Numbered from the stretch's first letter, positions 7,965-16,157 are shown. The stretch: 64,000 nucleotides of DNA from Nocardia amamiensis (GCF_015477605.1 NZ_JADLQX010000021.1:1-64000); one strand, 5' to 3'. Program-made: numbers and translations. The notes: a model not told the origin generated them from the sequence alone.

Positions 7965-9113
7965 TCAGACGACACTCGGCTGGGAGTTCCACTCGTTCAG
8001 GAGTCCCGCTGCGTAGTCGCGCCGAGCGTTGATCGTGGATCCGGAGCTCCGCTCGTAGTGCTCGTCGAATGCCGCCGCCACCGCACGGGGGTCGTTGCTG
8101 TTCGAGTTGATAAGGGTGTCGGCGCGCTGATAGTTCCCGCCGCGCAATTCCGCAACCATGTAATCGACATGGGTTCTCCAGTCGCCGAGACTCTCGCCTG
8201 GCCTGCTCGCGAACGTCCTGAGTCCCGCCTCTCGGTCGAAACGCCACTGGAAGATGCCTTTGGCCGTTCCGTTGTCACCCGTGGCATCGACCCGGAAACC
8301 TGACTCGAACTTCGCGTTGGCGACGATTCCCGCTGCCTGCGCAGGGGTGAAGTTGTGTTCCTTGATGAGATATTCCATCATTGCCATCGCCGTGGGCTTG
8401 TCCTTGGTGGGAATTATGGCGGTGCCCATCGATTCGGGTGTCCACGGGGTGTTTCCGTTGTACCCCGAAGTGGGAGATGGGACCGGCTGAGTGCCGCCGC
8501 CGTTGCCGCCGGTTTTGGAGGTAAAGCTCGGCTCGTCGCCGCCGATCTTGAGCGCCTCGGTCGCTGCCCGGTCCGAGACGCCCCTGACCTGGTCAAATGT
8601 CGTGTTCAACGTATCCCAGACACCTGTGAACAGGCCGTTGATTATTTCTTTGGGCAGTTCCTTCTGGACGTTGCCATGCGCATCCCGCACCGGGTTGCCT
8701 TCGCTGTCGGTCTTGGTTCGCACCGCGTTGTGGGCGGCATCGATCTTCCTGTTGAGTTCCCCCACGGAGGTGTCGATCGCACCGTAGGCCTTCGTCACGA
8801 CCTCACCGATCCCAGCGGTTTTCACGACGATGCCCTCGTCCGTCCGACTGATGCCCGACATGGCCTTCCGCACCTCGTCCTCGTTCTCGCCGTATTTGTC
8901 GATCAACGTCGACTGGTCCTCGGGTTTGGCGATTCCCTGATCGCGCAGCATTTGACGCAGATCGGGAGCCTTGGACGGTGCGCCCGACCCCAGCAGCTTG
9001 ATCTGGGTTTGAATAATTCCCTCGGCCGCGGTGAACAGAGCTTTCAATCCCGCCGGTGCGCAGACCGGAAGCTCGTGCAAATCGCCCATCCGCTTGGTGC
9101 CGTCGGGGCTCAT
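7965..9113 (-). CDS. Lysozyme-fold (phage tail lysozyme-like) protein with helical N-terminal domain
   Basis: About 382 residues from ATG 9113, which has GCGAGG upstream. The first 190 residues look alpha-helical and charged. They include ELNRKIDAAHNAVRTKTD and a segment resembling secreted WXG-like helical proteins. A Gly/Pro/Ser-rich linker follows at about 200-230. The C-terminal 130 residues carry a lysozyme-like region: FTPAQAAGIVANAKFESGF, with the likely catalytic Glu near residue 267, then GTAKGIFQW. This matches the phage tail lysozyme type of muramidase. No signal peptide or membrane helix is visible, so export by a type VII-like route, or a phage or tailocin origin, is possible. 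It stands alone between the tRNA and an XRE regulator. Function is inferred from the C-terminal pattern only. Confidence 0.7.
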   Translation of the reverse strand: MSPDGTKRMGDLHELPVCAPAGLKALFTAAEGIIQTQIKLLGSGAPSKAPDLRQMLRDQGIAKPEDQSTLIDKYGENEDEVRKAMSGISRTDEGIVVKTAGIGEVVTKAYGAIDTSVGELNRKIDAAHNAVRTKTDSEGNPVRDAHGNVQKELPKEIINGLFTGVWDTLNTTFDQVRGVSDRAATEALKIGGDEPSFTSKTGGNGGGTQPVPSPTSGYNGNTPWTPESMGTAIIPTKDKPTAMAMMEYLIKEHNFTPAQAAGIVANAKFESGFRVDATGDNGTAKGIFQWRFDREAGLRTFASRPGESLGDWRTHVDYMVAELRGGNYQRADTLINSNSNDPRAVAAAFDEHYERSSGSTINARRDYAAGLLNEWNSQPSVV

Positions 9114-9288
9114 CGGCGCCTCGCTCTCGCCTGGGCAGACAATTTCGCAACAACGTCGATTATCAAATGTTCCCGGGTCTGGGAACGCCTGCCGAGATGC
9201 GAGCCGCATGCCCACAGCTTGTTTCGAACCCGAGGATCAGCTGACTGTGGACGTGGAGTTGTGCGTGCTGTCGTTGTTACCGTGAATC

Positions 9289-10134
9289 ATGACCAGCGAA
9301 CCCGCACATCGGCGCCGCGAGCAGCTCCGTGACTTCCTGCGCTCGCGCCGGGCGCGGCTCGCGCCGGGTGATGTCGGTCTGGTCGCGGCGGGGCGGCGGC
9401 GTACTCCTGGGCTGCGGCGTGAAGAGGTCGCCGCGCTGGCGGGGGTCGGGGTGTCCTGGTACACGTGGCTCGAGCAGGGGCGCGACATCACGGTCTCGGC
9501 CGAAGTGCTCGACGCGATCGCCGGGGCCCTGCTGTTGAGTGAGCCGGAGCGGGTGCACCTGTATCTGCTGGCGGGTCTCAACCCGCCGCCCGCTGGTGGG
9601 GCGTCCGCTGCCGAGGTAACTCCCGAAGTGCGGCAACTGCTCGACGGGTGGGAGCGACGACCCGCGGTGTTGCGCGACCGGTACTGGAATGTGCTGGCGT
9701 TCAACGATACCGCCCGGACGGTGTTCGGCTTCGGCGATGCCGCACCCAACTGCTTGGTCACGTTCTTCACCAACCCCCGATACCGAGCCATGCGCGATGT
9801 TTGGGCGGCGGCGGCTCCCGCGGTCGTGGCCGCCTATCGCGCTGATACGGCGCACTGCGCCGATCACCCAGAGTTCCGTCGCGTGGTGGACGACCTCAGC
9901 GCGGTAAGCGCCGAATTCGCGGCGCTATGGGCGCGCCACGAGGTCGGCGTCCCGATCCAGGCGGTGAACGCGCTGCGCCATCCCGAGGCAGGTGAGTTGT
10001 TCTTCGACGCGACGACCTTGCTGGTCGCCGACCATCCCTGCTGGCATCTCGTTCTCTACAACCCACAGCCTGGTACCGACACCGCGGCTCGACTCGAACG
10101 ACTGCAGCACGTCCGTCTCGCCGCCCCCGCCTGA
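9289..10134 (+). CDS. XRE-family regulator with MmyB-like ligand-binding domain
   Basis: Of 281 residues, the first 85 form the helix-turn-helix: RRTPGLRREEVAALAGVGVS followed by WYTWLEQGRDITVSAEVLDA, the very typical MmyB-regulator pattern. The C-terminal 180 residues are the MmyB-like PAS-related domain, with RYWNVLAFNDTAR, FFTNPRYRAM and the closing pattern around LVLYNPQPGTDTAARLERL. Such proteins usually control a neighbouring SDR or oxidoreductase gene, and a SDR gene follows 85 bp downstream on the same strand. The ligand is unknown, possibly a fatty acid. Confidence 0.9.
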   Translation: MTSEPAHRRREQLRDFLRSRRARLAPGDVGLVAAGRRRTPGLRREEVAALAGVGVSWYTWLEQGRDITVSAEVLDAIAGALLLSEPERVHLYLLAGLNPPPAGGASAAEVTPEVRQLLDGWERRPAVLRDRYWNVLAFNDTARTVFGFGDAAPNCLVTFFTNPRYRAMRDVWAAAAPAVVAAYRADTAHCADHPEFRRVVDDLSAVSAEFAALWARHEVGVPIQAVNALRHPEAGELFFDATTLLVADHPCWHLVLYNPQPGTDTAARLERLQHVRLAAPA

Positions 10135-10219
10135 CCAGGGCGTGGCCGGAACGTGGTGGTGCCGAACCCACGATAACTGCGCACTGTTTGTCCGCGGCAC
10201 GGGTTGGCACGCTGGGGCC

Positions 10220-10984
10220 ATGACGCAGAACAGCTTCCGATTCGACGGCAAGATCGCACTGATCACCGGAGGTTCCAGCGGCATGGGTCTGGCCGCCGCG
10301 CACCGGTTGCTCGCCGAAGGCGCGCAGGTCGTCGTCACCGGACGCGACAAGATCCGGCTCGATGCCGCAGTCGAGGAACTCGGCGACCGGGTGCTCGGCA
10401 TCCCCGGTGACGCGGCAAGTCTCGCCGATCTCGATAAGCTGGCGACAGCCGTTCACGACCGGTATGGGCGGCTGGATGTGGTGTTCGCCAACGCGGGGAT
10501 CGGCGCGTTCCAGCCTATCGAAGCGGTCACCGAGGCGGAGTTCTACCGAGTCGTGGACATCAACTTCAAAGCAGCGTTCTTCACTATCCAGAAGACGCTG
10601 CCGCTGCTTTCGGACCAGGCCGCGATCGTGATCAACTCGTCGTTCGGGCTGTACCGCGGGATGCCCTCCGCCGCTCTCTACTCGGCGACCAAGGCGGCGG
10701 TGCACAACCTGACCCGGACCCTCGCGGCAGAACTCGCGCCCAGGAGGATCCGGGTCAACTCGGTGAGCCCCGGTTACGTCGACACGCCGGCGTTCCGGGC
10801 CGAGATCTCGGCCGAGGCCCAGGCTGCCATCGGCAGCGGGGTCGCGGCGGGCCGCATCGGCGACCCCGGCGAGATAGCGGCCGCGGTCGCGTTCCTCGCC
10901 TCCGATGAAGCGTCCTATGTCAACGGACAGGACCTGCTCATCGACGGCGGCCTGATCTCCGCCATCCCGGCGGGCATGCTGTAA
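10220..10984 (+). CDS. Short-chain dehydrogenase/reductase
   Basis: This classical SDR of 254 residues has the NAD(P) motif TGGSSGMG near residues 16-23, NAG near 92, the catalytic Ser in NSSFG, and YSATK (Tyr and Lys) near 153-157. The C-terminal INGGLISA-like end is typical. It is an NAD(P)-dependent oxidoreductase with unknown substrate. Its place directly behind an MmyB-type regulator is a very common actinobacterial pairing and suggests induction by that regulator. ATG 10220 gives the normal N-terminus; the longer frame from 9992 overlaps the regulator. Confidence 0.9.
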   Translation: MTQNSFRFDGKIALITGGSSGMGLAAAHRLLAEGAQVVVTGRDKIRLDAAVEELGDRVLGIPGDAASLADLDKLATAVHDRYGRLDVVFANAGIGAFQPIEAVTEAEFYRVVDINFKAAFFTIQKTLPLLSDQAAIVINSSFGLYRGMPSAALYSATKAAVHNLTRTLAAELAPRRIRVNSVSPGYVDTPAFRAEISAEAQAAIGSGVAAGRIGDPGEIAAAVAFLASDEASYVNGQDLLIDGGLISAIPAGML

Positions 10985-10989
10985 TCCGG

Positions 10990-11207
10990 CGCTTCGCGGT
11001 CTCCGACCACGCACACCCCAGCTGGCGCGCGAACGCTCCGGCGCCTACCGCTTCTGGCGCGACATCGGTTACGCCGTCGGCGCGCGGATCGCGGGCATCC
11101 TCGCCGACTGGCTCGGTCTCGAAGCCACCGTCGTCGCGGCCGCGATCCTCACCGCCACCTCCGGACTGCTGGCCGCATGCTGGATCAGCGAGTACACCGC
11201 GGCATAG
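10990..11207 (+). pseudogene. 3' remnant of an MFS transporter gene
   Basis: Six codons after the SDR stop, one frame reads SDHAHPSWRA and, from about 11030, a second frame reads RSGAYRFWRDIGYAVGAR, then IAGILADWLGLEATVVAAA and a TAG at 11205. Together these are the conserved last cytoplasmic loop and the final transmembrane helices of drug or metabolite MFS transporters, normally read in one frame. The start and the first 80 percent are missing and a frameshift splits the rest. It is a decayed gene, with the 5' part probably lost when the SDR gene was placed here. Confidence 0.8.
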
Positions 11208-11235
11208 AAATCCCATGGCGAAACCCTTGTCAATT

Positions 11236-11278
11236 CCGCTTTGAAAGCGGAGACTTACGTACGTGGCTGCTTTCAAAG
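11236..11278 (+). promoter_or_regulatory. Candidate ArsR operator dyads
   Basis: A perfect 15-bp palindrome CCGCTTTGAAAGCGG is at 11236-11250. A related shorter dyad CTTTCAAAG at 11270-11278 lies inside the first codons of the ArsR gene. Their position suggests autoregulation by the ArsR-type protein. This is inference from symmetry and position. Confidence 0.55.
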
Positions 11279-11592
11279 ACGTCGAGCTGACGATCCTCGG
11301 GGACCCGATGCGGCAGGCGATCTTCGAACGACTCGCACGCCGACCCTCATCGGTCGGCGAACTGGCGGAGTCGTTACCGATCACCCGTCAGGCCGTTTCC
11401 CAGCATCTGCGGGTGCTCAAGGACGGGGGACTGGTGGTGGCCACACCGGAGGGCACGCGGCGCATCTACCGGATCAACCCGGACGGGCTGGCCGCGATCC
11501 AGGCGTACTTCCAGCGGATCTGGGACGACGCCCTGACCAGTTTTCAGAAGGCCGCGGACGCGGCGGCCGATCCCGAACAGGAGACCTCATGA
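11263..11592 (+). CDS. ArsR-family transcriptional regulator
   Basis: A winged helix-turn-helix protein of 109 residues with ILGDPMRQAIFERLARRP, SVGELAESLPITRQAVSQHL and VLKDGGLV, the standard ArsR pattern. It lacks the metal-binding cysteines of metal sensors. It belongs to the subgroup paired with an AHSA1/SRPBCC gene, which follows with an ATGA overlap. The GTG start at 11263 gives the normal N-terminus MAAFKDVELTILGDPMR. Palindromes overlapping the start suggest autoregulation. The pair is generally thought to sense or handle a small hydrophobic molecule; the ligand is unknown here. Confidence 0.88.
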   Translation: MAAFKDVELTILGDPMRQAIFERLARRPSSVGELAESLPITRQAVSQHLRVLKDGGLVVATPEGTRRIYRINPDGLAAIQAYFQRIWDDALTSFQKAADAAADPEQETS

Positions 11593-12068
11593 CCACGACT
11601 CTTCCCACCCTGCAGGGCAAAGCCAGCGTGGCGATGCCGATCGAGAATGCCTTCGCCTTCTTCACCGAATCCTTCGGCAGCTGGTGGCCCGCCGCGTACC
11701 ACATCGGCCAAGCGGAGCTGGCCGAGGCGATCCTCGAATCCGGCGAAGGCGGACGCTGGTACGAGCGGGGCGTCGACGGCACCGAATGCGAGTGGGGCCG
11801 CGTGCTCACCTGGGAGCCGCCCCACCGGCTCGTCGTGACCTGGCAGATCAACGGCCACTGGCAATACGACCCCGATCCCGCGCATGCGAGCGAGATCGAA
11901 GTCCGCTTCACCCCGGAAGGCCCCGGCCGAACCAGCGTCGAACTCGAACACCGCCATCTCGACCGCCTCGTCGACGGCAAAGCCATTCACGACACGATTG
12001 TCGAACGCGGCGGTGGATGGAGCACCATGCTCGAACTGTTCGCCAAAACCGCTGAAGCGCAAGTCTGA
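11589..12068 (+). CDS. SRPBCC-domain protein (AHSA1-like)
   Basis: The 159-residue protein has the helix-grip fold pattern of SRPBCC/AHSA1 proteins: VAMPIENAFAFFTESFGSWW, GGRWYERGVDG, VLTWEPPHRLVVTWQ, and the C-terminal helix GGGWSTMLELFAKTAE. The family binds hydrophobic ligands in a large cavity. The ATG overlaps the stop codon of the ArsR gene by 4 bp, so the two are translationally coupled and act in one process. No enzymatic residues can be assigned. After it, 172 bp carry only the TetR-type operator. Confidence 0.88.
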   Translation: MTTTLPTLQGKASVAMPIENAFAFFTESFGSWWPAAYHIGQAELAEAILESGEGGRWYERGVDGTECEWGRVLTWEPPHRLVVTWQINGHWQYDPDPAHASEIEVRFTPEGPGRTSVELEHRHLDRLVDGKAIHDTIVERGGGWSTMLELFAKTAEAQV

Positions 12069-12202
12069 GGCACGCCGAGCCGGCCATTCCAGTCATCGCC
12101 ACCCGCGCGCATCCCTGTCGTGCTCATGCCACAACGTGGGCATGTCGCGGCAGGGGCGCCGAGATGCGGCGGTGGGTGTTGACGGAAGCGGCATGGGTCA
12201 GT

Positions 12203-12226
12203 AACTTGCTAGGCGACAAGCAAGTT
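12203..12226 (+). promoter_or_regulatory. TetR-type operator before the MBL hydrolase gene (site 1)
   Basis: An inverted repeat with 8-bp arms AACTTGCT and AGCAAGTT and an 8-bp spacer ends 14 bp before the ATG at 12241. A second copy with 20 of 24 matching positions lies at 15359-15382 on the other strand. The sites frame the cluster that contains the TetR gene at 13402. Confidence 0.75.
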
Positions 12227-12240
12227 GCGAGAGGAGTCCT

Positions 12241-13320
12241 ATGGTCGGCACGAGTGTCGGTTGGCTCGCGCCGCTGCGCGATCCAGGGCTGGATCCGGGG
12301 GCGGCTTTGGCGCGGATACCGTCCTGTGCGGCGGATTTGCGGTCCGAGCTGCGTGCAGGCGGGACTCCCGATTCCGTCGACACCTACGACCTGATCACCC
12401 TTCCGTATCCGACCCGCTTCGGATTGTGGCGGGCGTCGATGGCTCCGGCGCCGTTCGTGGCGATCACCAATCGGATGCTGGTGGTGCGCTGGACCGAGGC
12501 CGATGGGCGGCGGCGCACGCTGCTGTTCGAACCCAGTGACGTGGAGTTGGGCACCAACACGCCGTACTTCGCCGCGTTGTCCAAGCGTGCGCCCGGTCCG
12601 CTGGAGACGTTGCTCGTGCAGCGCCATGGTGACGTGGTCACCCATCTGCGGGCCGCGAACATCGATCCGGCCGAGGTCGACTATCTGGTGTTCGATCATC
12701 TGCATACGCAGGACGTGCGGCGTTGGCTCGGTACCACGACCCCGCAGCCCGACCTGGGCGCGACGGAACCGCTTCAGCCCATTTTTCCGAATGCCAGACT
12801 GCTGGTGCAGCGTTCGGAGCTGACGGCGTTGGAGCATCTGCATCCGCAACAGCGTCCGTGGTACCAGCCGGACACCTATCGTGATCTGCGCGCCGAAGCG
12901 ATCGTTCCGATCGACGGTGACGTGGTTGTCGGTCCCGGCATCGCCATCGTCGCCACACCTGGTCACACCACCGGAAACCAGACCTTGGTACTCAACACCA
13001 GTAGCGGTATCTGGGCCAGTAGCGAGAATGCGATCGCCGCCGAATGCCTGGTCCCGCAGCATTCCAAGTTGCTCGGAGTGCGGCGCTGGGCCGAGGAATG
13101 GGGTCAGGGCGTGGTGCTGAACGCCAACACCATCGAAACGCTGGCCGCCCAGTACAACTCGCTGATCTTGGAACGATCCATCGTCGACCTGTCCGAGCGG
13201 GATCCGCGTTTCCCGCAGTTCTTCCCTTCCAGCGAACTGACCCGCCGCTGGACCAACCCCGGAACGGCGCCGACCTTCGTGCACAAGCGCATCACACACC
13301 GCGGCAGCGGCAGGACGTGA
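12241..13320 (+). CDS. Metallo-beta-lactamase-fold hydrolase
   Basis: In this 359-residue protein the MBL signature is in the middle: DHLHTQD (HxHxxD-like metal site) near residues 151-157, PGHTTGN near 238-244, and an acidic/Asn site in SSENAIA near 260. The N-terminal 100 residues form a beta-rich part without a signal peptide. Relatives include lactonases and other ester hydrolases. The ribosome binding site GAGAGGAG is just upstream. A perfect TetR-type operator lies right before it. It starts the run MBL-TetR-VOC-CMD, which suggests hydrolysis of a lactone or ester in a catabolic path; the substrate is unknown. Confidence 0.82.
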   Translation: MVGTSVGWLAPLRDPGLDPGAALARIPSCAADLRSELRAGGTPDSVDTYDLITLPYPTRFGLWRASMAPAPFVAITNRMLVVRWTEADGRRRTLLFEPSDVELGTNTPYFAALSKRAPGPLETLLVQRHGDVVTHLRAANIDPAEVDYLVFDHLHTQDVRRWLGTTTPQPDLGATEPLQPIFPNARLLVQRSELTALEHLHPQQRPWYQPDTYRDLRAEAIVPIDGDVVVGPGIAIVATPGHTTGNQTLVLNTSSGIWASSENAIAAECLVPQHSKLLGVRRWAEEWGQGVVLNANTIETLAAQYNSLILERSIVDLSERDPRFPQFFPSSELTRRWTNPGTAPTFVHKRITHRGSGRT

Positions 13321-13401
13321 GCGTGCTGGGCCGCCGGGCAGTCGATCGCCGGTCGCCCATGATTACCGTCATACCGACAGGTAGTGGACGGGAGGAAGAC
13401 A

Positions 13402-14049
13402 ATGAGCCGAGGTGACGCACCCGAGCGTCGTACCCAGGAAGAGCGGCGTACGGAGGCCGAACGGCGACTGCTCGACGCGGCGGCCGAGCTGATCGGGGAG
13501 ATCGGTCCGGCCCAGTTGACGCTGGCCGCGATCGGTGACCGGGCCGGTTACAGCCGGGGTTTGGTCACCCATCATTTCGGCTCCAAGGGCGCGATGATGG
13601 AACGGCTGGTCGCCGCGGTGGCCCACCGATTCCAGGACGCGCTCGTGAACGACAGCGGATCCGAATCGGCCCTGGACGCTGTCCTGGAATTCATCCGGAC
13701 CTATATGGCCATCGTCGCCGATTTCCCGCCTATGCACCGGGCGAGACTGGTGCTGTGGGCCGACGCGGTCTCCCATCCGTCGGAGATTCATCAGGCGATG
13801 GTCGACTCCGACCGTGAGTTTCGCGACGAACTCACGAAGCGTATCGAGCTGGGTCAAGCCTCGGGCGAACTCAGTCGCGAGGTCGATCCGGCGGGAATGG
13901 CGACGGTCGCCATCGGAATGCTGCGCGGGGTCGCCCTGCAATCGATGCTCGACCCGAACATCGATCTCGACGCGAGCCGTCGCGAGATCGAGCAGATGCT
14001 CGTCCAACGTCTCCGCCCCTCAGCGGAGAGCACATCACTATCAGGATAG
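13402..14049 (+). CDS. TetR-family regulator
   Basis: About 215 residues. The N-terminal helix-turn-helix reads LTLAAIGDRAGYSRGLVTHH followed by FGSKGAMMERLV, as usual for TetR. The C-terminal ligand domain is helical (ALDAVLEFIRTYMAIVADFP and so on). ATG 13402 follows GGGAGGAAG at good spacing; the upstream extension from 13384 is not needed. It stands between the MBL hydrolase and the VOC protein and is the best candidate to bind the two AACTTGCT operators at 12203 and 15359. Its inducer is probably a substrate or product of the cluster's enzymes. Confidence 0.88.
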   Translation: MSRGDAPERRTQEERRTEAERRLLDAAAELIGEIGPAQLTLAAIGDRAGYSRGLVTHHFGSKGAMMERLVAAVAHRFQDALVNDSGSESALDAVLEFIRTYMAIVADFPPMHRARLVLWADAVSHPSEIHQAMVDSDREFRDELTKRIELGQASGELSREVDPAGMATVAIGMLRGVALQSMLDPNIDLDASRREIEQMLVQRLRPSAESTSLSG

Positions 14050-14062
14050 AAAGAAGCCAGCC

Positions 14063-14599
14063 ATGAGTCGGATCTTCGGGCGAATCGCCCAGCTGGGCTA
14101 CGTTGTCCGCGATATCAACGCCGAGATGCAGCGATGGATCGACCAGGGCATCGGCCCCTGGTTCTATGTCCACGACGTGCAGACGGACTTCTTCACCTAC
14201 CGTGGAGCCGACTCACCGATGAAAATGAGTGTCGCCCTGGCGAATTCCGGCGACCTCCAGATCGAGTTGATCCAGCCGCGCAACGACGCGCCGTCGCTGT
14301 ACAAGGAATTCCTCGACTCCGGCCGGGAAGGGCTCCAGCACATCGCCTACTGGACCGACGACTACCAGGCGCTCTACGACAAGGTGCGCGCGCTCGGCTA
14401 CGAGGTCGGGCACGAAGGTTCCATCGGCGGTGCGAACGGGCGATTCGCCTACCTCGACACGGAGAAGACGTTCGGGCACGTCATCGAGATTTCCGATATC
14501 AGCGGACCGAAAGGCCAGTTCTTCCGATACATCCGAGAAGTCGCCGACACCTGGGACGGCAGCGAGCCGATCCGCGGCGATATCGACAAGCTGGTCTGA
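14063..14599 (+). CDS. VOC-family (glyoxalase-like) protein
   Basis: This 178-residue protein begins RIAQLGYVVRDINAEMQRW and contains DLQIELIQPRND, EGLQHIAYWTDDYQ and TFGHVIEISDISG. That is the beta-alpha-beta-beta-beta pattern with the His/Glu metal sites of vicinal-oxygen-chelate enzymes (His in LQHIAY and HVIEIS, Glu in IELIQ). Close relatives are annotated as glyoxalase or methylmalonyl-CoA epimerase-like. It is 13 bp behind the TetR gene with an AAGAAG ribosome binding site and 21 bp before the CMD-like gene, so all are one operon. The reaction is unknown. Confidence 0.88.
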   Translation: MSRIFGRIAQLGYVVRDINAEMQRWIDQGIGPWFYVHDVQTDFFTYRGADSPMKMSVALANSGDLQIELIQPRNDAPSLYKEFLDSGREGLQHIAYWTDDYQALYDKVRALGYEVGHEGSIGGANGRFAYLDTEKTFGHVIEISDISGPKGQFFRYIREVADTWDGSEPIRGDIDKLV

Positions 14600-14620
14600 G
14601 CGGACGAGGAGAACCGGCAC

Positions 14621-15133
14621 ATGGCTGCTGTGGAATACCCTGAGCTCTCGACCCTGCCCCGCGACCTGCAGGAGGCGCTGACCACCCATCAGGCGAACAT
14701 CTACCGGATGGTGGCGCACTCGCACGGCATGGCGGTGAGCTTCCTGTCCATGGCCGATGCGATGCTGCAGACCAACTCGGTCCCGATGGCCCTGCGAGAA
14801 CTGGCTATCCTGCGCGTCGGGCACGCCTACGAATCCGCCTACGAGCTACACCATCACGAACGCTTCGCGCGCGCGGTCGGACTCGGCGAGACCGCGATCG
14901 CCGCGACCGCGACAGGCGACCTCGCCGGGTTGTCGCCAGAGGAAGCGGCGGTGCTGCGCTGGACCGATCGGCTGCTGACCGACCACACCCTCGGCGAGCC
15001 GGACCGCGAGGAGGCGCTGCGGTTCTTCTCGATCAGCCAGCTGGCGGATTTCGTGCTCACCGTCGGCTTCTATCAACTGGTCTGTAACTTCCTCAACGCC
15101 TTCGACATCACGACCGATGGAGAAGCCTTCTGA
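14621..15133 (+). CDS. Carboxymuconolactone decarboxylase (AhpD-like) family protein
   Basis: The all-helical 170-residue protein has the CMD pattern: ELAILRVGHAYESAYELHHH, then ERFARAVGLGETAIAATATG, and further on DRLLTDHT and VGFYQLVCNFLNAF. The CxxC of peroxidase-type AhpD is missing and is replaced by YELHHHE. It therefore belongs to the gamma-CMD-like, non-redox branch with a conserved Glu and His. It ends the MBL-TetR-VOC-CMD run. Its role may be decarboxylation or isomerisation of a lactone intermediate; this is inference from family and context. Confidence 0.88.
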   Translation: MAAVEYPELSTLPRDLQEALTTHQANIYRMVAHSHGMAVSFLSMADAMLQTNSVPMALRELAILRVGHAYESAYELHHHERFARAVGLGETAIAATATGDLAGLSPEEAAVLRWTDRLLTDHTLGEPDREEALRFFSISQLADFVLTVGFYQLVCNFLNAFDITTDGEAF

Positions 15134-15150
15134 GACGGCCACCGAAACCT

Positions 15151-15294
15151 TTACTGCGTCGCCCTGGCGTGCTCGAACATCGAGGGGTCGTGGGCGCAGA
15201 TCATCAGCAGGTCCGGCTCGGCTCGCCGTTGGAGCTCCCGGATCTCCCAATCGGGACCGGTGCCTCCGACGAGTGCGCGCAGGGTTTCTGTCAT
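15151..15294 (-). pseudogene. C-terminal remnant of a hydrolase gene, or small ORF
   Basis: On the minus strand an ATG at 15294 opens 47 codons reading MTETLRALVGGTGPDWEIRE and ending LLMICAHDPSMFEHARATQ, with normal codon composition. The frame stays open upstream to about 15350. The ICAHDP stretch recalls the C-terminal metal-ligand region of MBL-fold hydrolases. The TetR-type operator at 15359-15382 lies about 65 bp upstream of the ATG. It is best read as the tail of a hydrolase gene lost by deletion that kept its promoter or operator. A genuine small protein cannot be excluded. The remainder of 15134-15509 shows nothing else. Confidence 0.45.
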
Positions 15295-15358
15295 TGGTGC
15301 GGTTGTCCATCTCGAGGTGTTGCCGGTGCGTGGGCGTCGCGAGCACCGCTCTGGAATA

Positions 15359-15382
15359 AGCTTACTTGTTGACTAGCAAGTT
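15359..15382 (-). promoter_or_regulatory. TetR-type operator, site 2
   Basis: Read on the minus strand the site is AACTTGCT, AGTCAACA, AGTAAGCT. Twenty of 24 positions agree with the operator at 12203-12226. It is flanked by a further dyad GGAATA (15353) and TATTCC (15384). It faces the hydrolase remnant on one side and the TetR gene at 15510 on the other. Confidence 0.65.
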
Positions 15383-15509
15383 ATATTCCGGTGTGCCCCT
15401 GGTCAAGAGACTTCACGTCGAACCTCCGGCGCGGCGATCTTGCGACTCGCGCCTTTCGCCAGGCGGATTTACGGCCACAGCCGGCCGCGCGAGTGCATAG
15501 CATCGGAAC

Positions 15510-16157
15510 GTGGAGCGAGGATCGTTGCTGAAGGCGCGGGCGGGCGGGAAACTGCACGGCGGCAACCATGGGATCGCGCCGGACGAAGTGGTGGCCGCGC
15601 AGCGGGCTCGCATGCTGGTCGGGATGATCGAGGCCGCGGCGCGGAAAGGGTACGCCGCGGTGACGGTCGCGGACGTGCTCGAGCGTGCCGGTGTCTCGCG
15701 GATGACGTTCTATCAGCATTTCGCGAACAAGGAAGCATGCTTTCTCGCCGCCTACGACATGGCCGTCGAGATCGTGATGACCCGGATCGGGACGGCGCTC
15801 ACGACCGACGGTCCCGCGCTGGAACGCATCGATCGGGCCCTGGAGGCGTACCTCTCGACGCTCGCGCAGGAACCCGAGGTGGCCAAGGTCTTCCTGGTAG
15901 AGGTGTACGCGGCCGGGACGGCAGTGCTGCAGCGGCGATTGGCGACGCAGTCCGGTTTGGTGGATGGATTCGCCGCGGCGTTCGGCGCGAACCTGCCGGA
16001 TCAGCGGGTGGTGGCCGAGGCGGTGATCGGCGCGGTCGTCGCGCTGGCGACCAACCGAATCGTCGCGGGTGATTTCGGCGGCCTACCGGATTTGCGGGAA
16101 CCGCTGATGTCGCAACTGATCACGAAGCTGGTGCGGGCGGATCCGGCCGTTCGATGA
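15510..16157 (+). CDS. TetR-family regulator upstream of a P450
   Basis: In this 215-residue protein the helix-turn-helix lies near residues 50-80 (VTVADVLERAGVSRMTFYQH, then FANKEACFLAAYD). The rest is the helical ligand domain. GTG 15510 is the first start in frame with moderate context; TTG 15525 is possible. It lies 46 bp before the P450-ferredoxin pair on the same strand, so it probably regulates that pair. The AACTTGCT operator 128 bp upstream might also be its own target, so the assignment of operator to regulator is open between this gene and the TetR at 13402. Confidence 0.87.
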   Translation: MERGSLLKARAGGKLHGGNHGIAPDEVVAAQRARMLVGMIEAAARKGYAAVTVADVLERAGVSRMTFYQHFANKEACFLAAYDMAVEIVMTRIGTALTTDGPALERIDRALEAYLSTLAQEPEVAKVFLVEVYAAGTAVLQRRLATQSGLVDGFAAAFGANLPDQRVVAEAVIGAVVALATNRIVAGDFGGLPDLREPLMSQLITKLVRADPAVR

